Assembly: GCA_902802945.1 (NCBI GenBank) | Contig: CADCOC010000001.1 | Span: 1-64,000 of the forward strand | Direction of reading: 5' to 3' | DNA: 64,000 bases | Source: an uncultured bacterium | GTDB lineage: Bacteria > Verrucomicrobiota > Kiritimatiellia > RFP12 > UBA1067 | Part shown: one piece after another, positions 60,040 through 64,000 of the stretch | Numbering within the stretch: the stretch's first letter is position 1 | Layout of the letters: every line of letters starts with the position of its first letter | Position numbers and translations under genes: made by a program | Notes under the pieces: model-generated | The model's database searches: none | Told to the model about the DNA's origin: nothing | Seen by the model: the letters and a program-made list of their open reading frames with translations, nothing else

Positions 60040-61862
60040 TGGCATGCGATTCGATTGAGGGCTGGCTGAAGGCTGGCTTTGAAGCCGCTTTCCCCGGAAA
60101 CGATTTCTCCAACGTGCGGGCGCTTCCCGCGACGGACGCCAAGTTCGGCGATTTCCAGTGCAACGACGCGCTGGCTGCCGCGAAGACGCTCCACATGCCG
60201 CCGCGCAAGATCGCCGAGGCCGTATTCGCGCGCCTTGAGGCCGACCGGCCAGACTTCATCGCGAAGTTCGAGCTCGCCGGTCCGGGATTCCTCAACATCA
60301 CGGTTTCGACCGACTGGATCGCAGCGCGCCTCGCCGCGCTCGCCGCCGATGCGCACACGGGCATTCCGCAGACGGGCGCGGGTCAGCGCGTCGTCATCGA
60401 CTACTCATCCCCGAACGCCGCCAAGCAGATGCACATCGGCCACATCCGCTCCACCGTGATCGGCAACGCGATCGACCGCATCTATCGCGCGCTCGGATAC
60501 GAGGTGATTGCCGACAACCATCTCGGCGACTGGGGCACGCAGTTCGGCATCCTCATCAAGGGCTACCGCGAGTGCCTCACGCAGGAGGAGCGCGACAACC
60601 TCACCGTCGCCAACCTCGAGAAGTGCTACGTGCTCTCCGCCGCGAAGGCGAAGGAGGAGGACGGCGTCTGGAAGGAGGCGTGCAAGGCTGAACTCGTGAA
60701 GCTCCAGCAGGGCGACGCCGACAACCTCGCGCTCTGGAAGCGTTTCATCGACATCTCCATCAGCGAATTCGACCGAATGTACGCGAAGCTCGGCGTGAAG
60801 TTCGACACGTACCGCGGCGAGTCGTACTACAACGACACGATGCCGGGCGTCGTCGCCAAACTCCAGGAGATGGGACTCGCCGTCGAGTCGGAGGGCGCGC
60901 TCATCGTGAACCTCGAGGCCGAGAAGCTCGGCGTCGCGATCGTCCGCAAGTCGGACGGCGGCTACAACTACACGACGAGCGACCTCGCATGCGTCAAGTC
61001 GCGCGTCGAGGAATACAGCCCGGAGCGCATCATCTACGTGACCGACGCCCGCCAGCAGCTCCATTTCAGGCAGTGGTTCTCGATCGCGGCGAAGATGGGT
61101 TACTCCGGCGTCAAGCTCGTCCATGTGCCGTTCGGCCTCATGAGTTTCCAGGGCAAGGCGATCTCCACGCGCGAAGGCAACCTCATCAAGCTCGACGACC
61201 TCCTCGCCGAGGCTGTGCGGAGGGCGCTGGAGATCGTGAAGGCGCGGACAACGACCGGGGACACCCCGAACCCCGCAGCGGATCAGGCTACGCCTGCTCA
61301 AATCTCTCTCGCTGAGCAGATCGGCTACGGCGCGGTCAAGTACTCCGATCTCTCGCACGACCCGATTACCGACATCGACTTCAACTGGGACAAGGCGCTT
61401 GCGCTTGAGGGCAATTCCGGTCCGTATCTCCAATACGCATACGCGCGCGTGTGCTCGCTCCTCGACAAGGCGGCGGAGGGGGAGGGCGGCCGCCTCGGCG
61501 AGGCGGCCCTACCAAGCGGCGGTCGCGGGGCGACCGCCCTACCAGCTGAGGCACCAACAACCAACAACCAACTACCATCTACCAACTACCAACTAACAAC
61601 TCCGATCGAGAAACAGCTCGGGTTACAGCTCCTGCAGTTCGGCCCCACCGTACTGCGTGCGGCGGAGTGCTACAAGCCGTCCGTACTCGCCGACTATCTC
61701 TTCCAGACGGCGCAGCTCTACAGTTCGTTCTACCAGCGCTCGCCGATCCTCAAGAGCGAGCCTGCTGTGCGCGCCGCGCGTCTGCGTCTCTGCGCGCTGT
61801 TCGGAAAGGTCCTCTCCACGGGTCTCCATCTTCTCGGCATAGAAACGCCCAACCGCATCTAA
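60039..61862 (+). CDS. argS: Arginine-tRNA ligase with repeat-derived insertion
   Basis: Protein of 607 residues, class I. Seen: N-terminal Arg-S additional domain, SSPNAAKQMHIGHIRST (HIGH motif), NHLGDWGTQFGILI and VPFGLMSFQGKAISTREGN. The C-terminal anticodon-binding helical domain follows (AQLYSSFYQRSPIL). Between YARVCSLLDKA and IEKQLGLQLL about 42 residues are inserted. They are translated from two REP palindromes (61486-61542) and the 28-bp repeat (61567-61594). The inserted segment sits in a naturally variable loop, so function is probably kept. Confidence 0.95.
   Translation: MACDSIEGWLKAGFEAAFPGNDFSNVRALPATDAKFGDFQCNDALAAAKTLHMPPRKIAEAVFARLEADRPDFIAKFELAGPGFLNITVSTDWIAARLAALAADAHTGIPQTGAGQRVVIDYSSPNAAKQMHIGHIRSTVIGNAIDRIYRALGYEVIADNHLGDWGTQFGILIKGYRECLTQEERDNLTVANLEKCYVLSAAKAKEEDGVWKEACKAELVKLQQGDADNLALWKRFIDISISEFDRMYAKLGVKFDTYRGESYYNDTMPGVVAKLQEMGLAVESEGALIVNLEAEKLGVAIVRKSDGGYNYTTSDLACVKSRVEEYSPERIIYVTDARQQLHFRQWFSIAAKMGYSGVKLVHVPFGLMSFQGKAISTREGNLIKLDDLLAEAVRRALEIVKARTTTGDTPNPAADQATPAQISLAEQIGYGAVKYSDLSHDPITDIDFNWDKALALEGNSGPYLQYAYARVCSLLDKAAEGEGGRLGEAALPSGGRGATALPAEAPTTNNQLPSTNYQLTTPIEKQLGLQLLQFGPTVLRAAECYKPSVLADYLFQTAQLYSSFYQRSPILKSEPAVRAARLRLCALFGKVLSTGLHLLGIETPNRI
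61486..61594 (+). repeat. Composite insertion in argS: two REP palindromes plus 28-bp repeat
   Basis: GGCCGCCTC-GGC-GAGGCGGCC with tail CTACCA (61486-61512), GGCGGTCGC-GGG-GCGACCGCC with tail CTACCA (61516-61542), then the 28-bp ACCAACTACCA repeat (61567-61594), which matches 15614-15641 with one mismatch. Confidence 0.9.
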
Positions 61863-61889
61863 AACAACCATTCAAGCAAGGAGTCTAAA

Positions 61890-62960
61890 ATGAACACAAC
61901 CGCGAATCCCATGCTCGGCTCGCTCATCTTCGCCCTCGGCGGCTTCGCCGGAGCCGTGTTTGCCGTCCCGTTCCGCAAGGTGAAGGGCTGGGCGTACGAA
62001 AGCTACTGGTTCGTCTACGCCGTGGTCGGTCTGATCGTGTTCCCGGCGGCGCTCGCGTTCGCGACGGTGCCGGACCTCTGCGGCGTGCTGGCGAAGACTC
62101 CGACGGCGACCTTGCTCGGCTGCGCAGGATACGGTGCGCTGTGGGGCGTTGGCGGCCTAACGTGGGGATTGATGATCCGCTATCTCGGCGTGGGACTCGG
62201 CCTCGCGATAGGCTGCGGACTCTGCTCGGCCACGGGTACGCTCATCCCGCCGATCCTGCAGGGCAAGGCGGGCGAACTCGTAAAGGACTCAGCCGCGCTG
62301 ATTACGCTGGGCGGCGTTGCGCTGTCGCTCGTCGGCATCGTGTTCGTGGGCCTCGCCGGCAAGTCGAAGGAGGCGGAGCTTCCTGAGGAGGAGAAGAAGA
62401 AAGCCGTTGCCGAATTCAACTTCAAGAAGGGCATCGTAGTCGCCTGCATCAGCGGCGTGTTCTCCGGGTGCATGAATTTCGGCCTCCAGAACGGCTGGTG
62501 GACGGACGCTGCCGGCGTGAAGCACACCGTCGCCGAGTTGGCCAAGGCCGTCAACACTGGCGACTGGTGGGTTGGCATGCCCGTGCTGATCGTTGTGCTG
62601 TGGGGCGGTTTCCTCGTGAACCTCTGCTGGTGCTTCTACATGAACGCGAAGAACAAGACGTTCGGTGACTACGCGAAGGCGGCTTCGCCGTCCGGTCTAG
62701 GCGTGATCTTCTGGTCGGGCCTCGCTGGTGTCATCTGGGCGTGCCAGTTCGCGTTCCTCAAGATCGGCGAGCCGCTGTGCGGCGACATGGCGTACGTGGG
62801 CTTTGCCATCCTGATGGGCTCGAGCGTGCTGTTCTCGTCGCTGCTCGGCGTGTTCCTCGGCGAATGGAAGGGAACCGGCGGCAAGACGCGCGGTCTGCTC
62901 GTGACCGGCCTTCTGATCCTCGCCGCATCCATCGTCGTGACCGCCGTCGCGAAGATGTGA
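61890..62960 (+). CDS. L-rhamnose/proton symporter, RhaT type
   Basis: Protein of 356 residues with about ten membrane helices, of the RhaT family: GSLIFALGGFAGAVFAVPFRKVKGW..., ESYWFVYAVVG, LWGVGGLTWGLMIRYLGVGLG, SGCMNFGLQNG and WACQFAFLKIGEP. RhaT carries rhamnose, and related proteins may carry other 6-deoxysugars. No rhamnose catabolic gene is in the window, so the exact sugar is open. AAGGAGT precedes the ATG. Confidence 0.85.
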   Translation: MNTTANPMLGSLIFALGGFAGAVFAVPFRKVKGWAYESYWFVYAVVGLIVFPAALAFATVPDLCGVLAKTPTATLLGCAGYGALWGVGGLTWGLMIRYLGVGLGLAIGCGLCSATGTLIPPILQGKAGELVKDSAALITLGGVALSLVGIVFVGLAGKSKEAELPEEEKKKAVAEFNFKKGIVVACISGVFSGCMNFGLQNGWWTDAAGVKHTVAELAKAVNTGDWWVGMPVLIVVLWGGFLVNLCWCFYMNAKNKTFGDYAKAASPSGLGVIFWSGLAGVIWACQFAFLKIGEPLCGDMAYVGFAILMGSSVLFSSLLGVFLGEWKGTGGKTRGLLVTGLLILAASIVVTAVAKM

Positions 62961-62983
62961 CATCTTGTGTTCAAGGTGGAATT

Positions 62984-63253
62984 ATGCTCTATCCATTCCT
63001 GACCCTTGAAGATGATACCGAAATCGTTCATTCTGACATGGACGAGAACGGGTACGTTGATGTGTGCATCGAGAAACCTGTTGACGGTGGTTTTCACTCA
63101 GCGAAGTGCCGCCTGCCAGATTTTCGTTGGATTGAGATTGATGGTTTCTCTCCCACTGAAATTGCAAATCTTCAGGAGCTGATTCAACGGGGAAAGACAT
63201 TGATCATGCGCTACGCAAAAAACGGGGGATTTGAGAATGCCTCGGGTTTTTAA
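62984..63253 (+). CDS. Small acidic protein of unknown function
   Basis: Protein of 89 residues, beta-rich then helical (MLYPFLTLEDDTEIVHSDMD, then EIANLQELIQRGKTLIMRYA). Size and pattern resemble small single-domain proteins often paired with toxins, but no partner is adjacent. GGTGGAATT precedes the ATG. Confidence 0.65.
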   Translation: MLYPFLTLEDDTEIVHSDMDENGYVDVCIEKPVDGGFHSAKCRLPDFRWIEIDGFSPTEIANLQELIQRGKTLIMRYAKNGGFENASGF

Positions 63254-63620
63254 AAGAGGTTAGCCCGCCGCCCGCGCTTCACGCAGGAATGTAAATGAGA
63301 ATAACTTTGATTGCTTTCGCTGCTGGGAGATTAGGAGTATAGGAGTTGAGGAGAATACTACAAATTCTCCAATCTTCTCCCAGCCTCCAAAACTCTAAAA
63401 CTCCCAATAGCGAAAGCAAGAAGGGCCTTCTCTGCGCTCTCTGCTTCTCTGCGCCTCTGCGTGAGACTATCGTTTAGAGCCCAATTTATTTTTGGCATCG
63501 AAAGCAAATAAGAGAAGCCGCAAGAAGGGCAAGGGGGGTGTCAAAGTTTTTTTGACTATGGGTGTAAGATTTTCTGCTTGGGCGCGAGTAGGGAGTAGAA
63601 ACCAGAAAGGTCACAGCTAA
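63254..63620. other. Non-coding stretch with a long inverted repeat and a GCAGAG-type repeat
   Basis: 63312-63418 is a long imperfect palindrome: TGCTTTCGCT at the left end pairs perfectly with AGCGAAAGCA at the right, with purine-rich GGAG-type units inside. 63427-63463 is a run of CTCTGCG-type units (reverse of those at 45896). I see no credible gene. Confidence 0.7.
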
Positions 63621-64000
63621 ATGAAAATAAAGAAAATACTCGTCACCGGCACGATAGTAGCTCTCCTTGCGGGGCTTGCCGGAACAGGCTCGGCGCTCGT
63701 GCTGATGCGCGAGAAGGTACGGGCCCTCGAACAGGAACGCGCGCAGCTCGCGCAAAAAATGAAGGAAAAGGCGGCGCAGGCCCGTACCCGAAGCGTCCCG
63801 AAGAAAAAGAAGCAGGCGGCGAAGGCGCCGTCCCGCGTCAAGGACGTGAAACCTATCGCCAATGACGCGAAGCCGGGTTATGAGTATGAGGTGAAGGAGG
63901 GCGACGATGTCGTCTCCATTGCGATTAAATTTGGCATCTCCCCCTCCGTATTGATGGATTTCAACGGCTGGAAGATATCTGATGATCTGAAGCCGGGCAT
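63621..64000 (+). CDS. LysM-domain protein (3' end outside window)
   Basis: At least 126 residues. One N-terminal membrane helix (about 7-26) leads into a coiled coil (REKVRALEQERAQLAQKM) and a basic Lys/Ala linker. A LysM-type peptidoglycan-binding repeat begins YEVKEGDDVVSIAIKFGIS. Likely anchored in the inner membrane and reaching the cell wall. AGAAAGG precedes the ATG. Confidence 0.75.
   Translation, partial: MKIKKILVTGTIVALLAGLAGTGSALVLMREKVRALEQERAQLAQKMKEKAAQARTRSVPKKKKQAAKAPSRVKDVKPIANDAKPGYEYEVKEGDDVVSIAIKFGISPSVLMDFNGWKISDDLKPG

Overview
The window is a GC-rich (about 60%) bacterial chromosome segment with 60 recognisable genes or gene remnants, nearly all on the + strand. It best fits a gut- or rumen-type member of the PVC superphylum, probably Kiritimatiellae/Verrucomicrobiota. 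The clues are a giant GreA with a long N-terminal extension (the arrangement known from Chlamydiae), a GTPase fused to a Fibrobacter-type paralogous (FISUMP) domain, Tat-exported phosphoesterases, an RhaT-type sugar symporter and a Gram-negative envelope (BamD-, LptE-, PpiD-like proteins, Lgt, LspA). The taxonomy is inference; there is no rRNA or marker-gene comparison here.

Layout. 1-2.2 kb: a gene end and an IS30-type insertion sequence with a possible passenger small RNA. 2.3-6.5 kb: greA-like, dksA/traR-like, lspA and a shortened miaA. 6.7-20.4 kb: a dense co-directional nine-gene block: GTPase-FISUMP, a 1637-residue helicase-nuclease, two ESCRT-III/PspA-like coiled-coil proteins, an AAA+ ATPase with a MIT-like N-terminus, three membrane proteins and a Ser/Thr kinase. 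This is the best candidate for an undescribed system: a membrane-remodelling and signalling module joined to a nucleic-acid-processing effector. 20.5-20.8 kb: tRNA-Gly, tRNA-Lys and tRNA-Phe. 21-30.4 kb: accessory genes, including a nuclease-like gene paired with a truncated DnaE-type polymerase, another nuclease-like gene, a stand-alone FtsK-like motor, an ORF6N gene behind a structured leader and a decayed REP-associated (Y1) transposase. 30.4-44.4 kb: metabolism and envelope (LutC and a LutB-LutA fusion, purD, purE, an MBL hydrolase, BamD- and LptE-like proteins, a two-module siroheme decarboxylase, GtrA, GalM, EtfB and a ferredoxin-fused EtfA). 44.4-52.1 kb: a DUF262-HNH/EcoRI-type methyltransferase pair, three secreted proteins and a scrambled Etf remnant, apparently inserted between etfBA and its ETF-QO partner at 52.1 kb. 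53.8-64 kb: a PP-loop ATPase on the minus strand, lgt, a periplasmic protein, a PpiD-like protein, dut, def, argS, a rhaT-like symporter and a LysM protein cut by the window end.

Two sequence-level themes run through the window. First, most transcription units start with an extended -10 box close to TGGTATAAT. It usually lies 26-46 bases before the start codon, but in a few units only 7-11 bases, which implies leaderless mRNAs. Seven units carry a TTGC-type -35 exactly 17 bases upstream. Second, short palindromic REP-like elements are scattered through coding sequence. Their stems differ but are internally complementary, and their 3' tails are conserved (CTACCA, CTCCCG or CCCCGA). The same DNA is translated in different frames in different proteins, so it is conserved as DNA. 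The Y1 transposase at 29.8 kb is the obvious candidate for the enzyme family that spread them.
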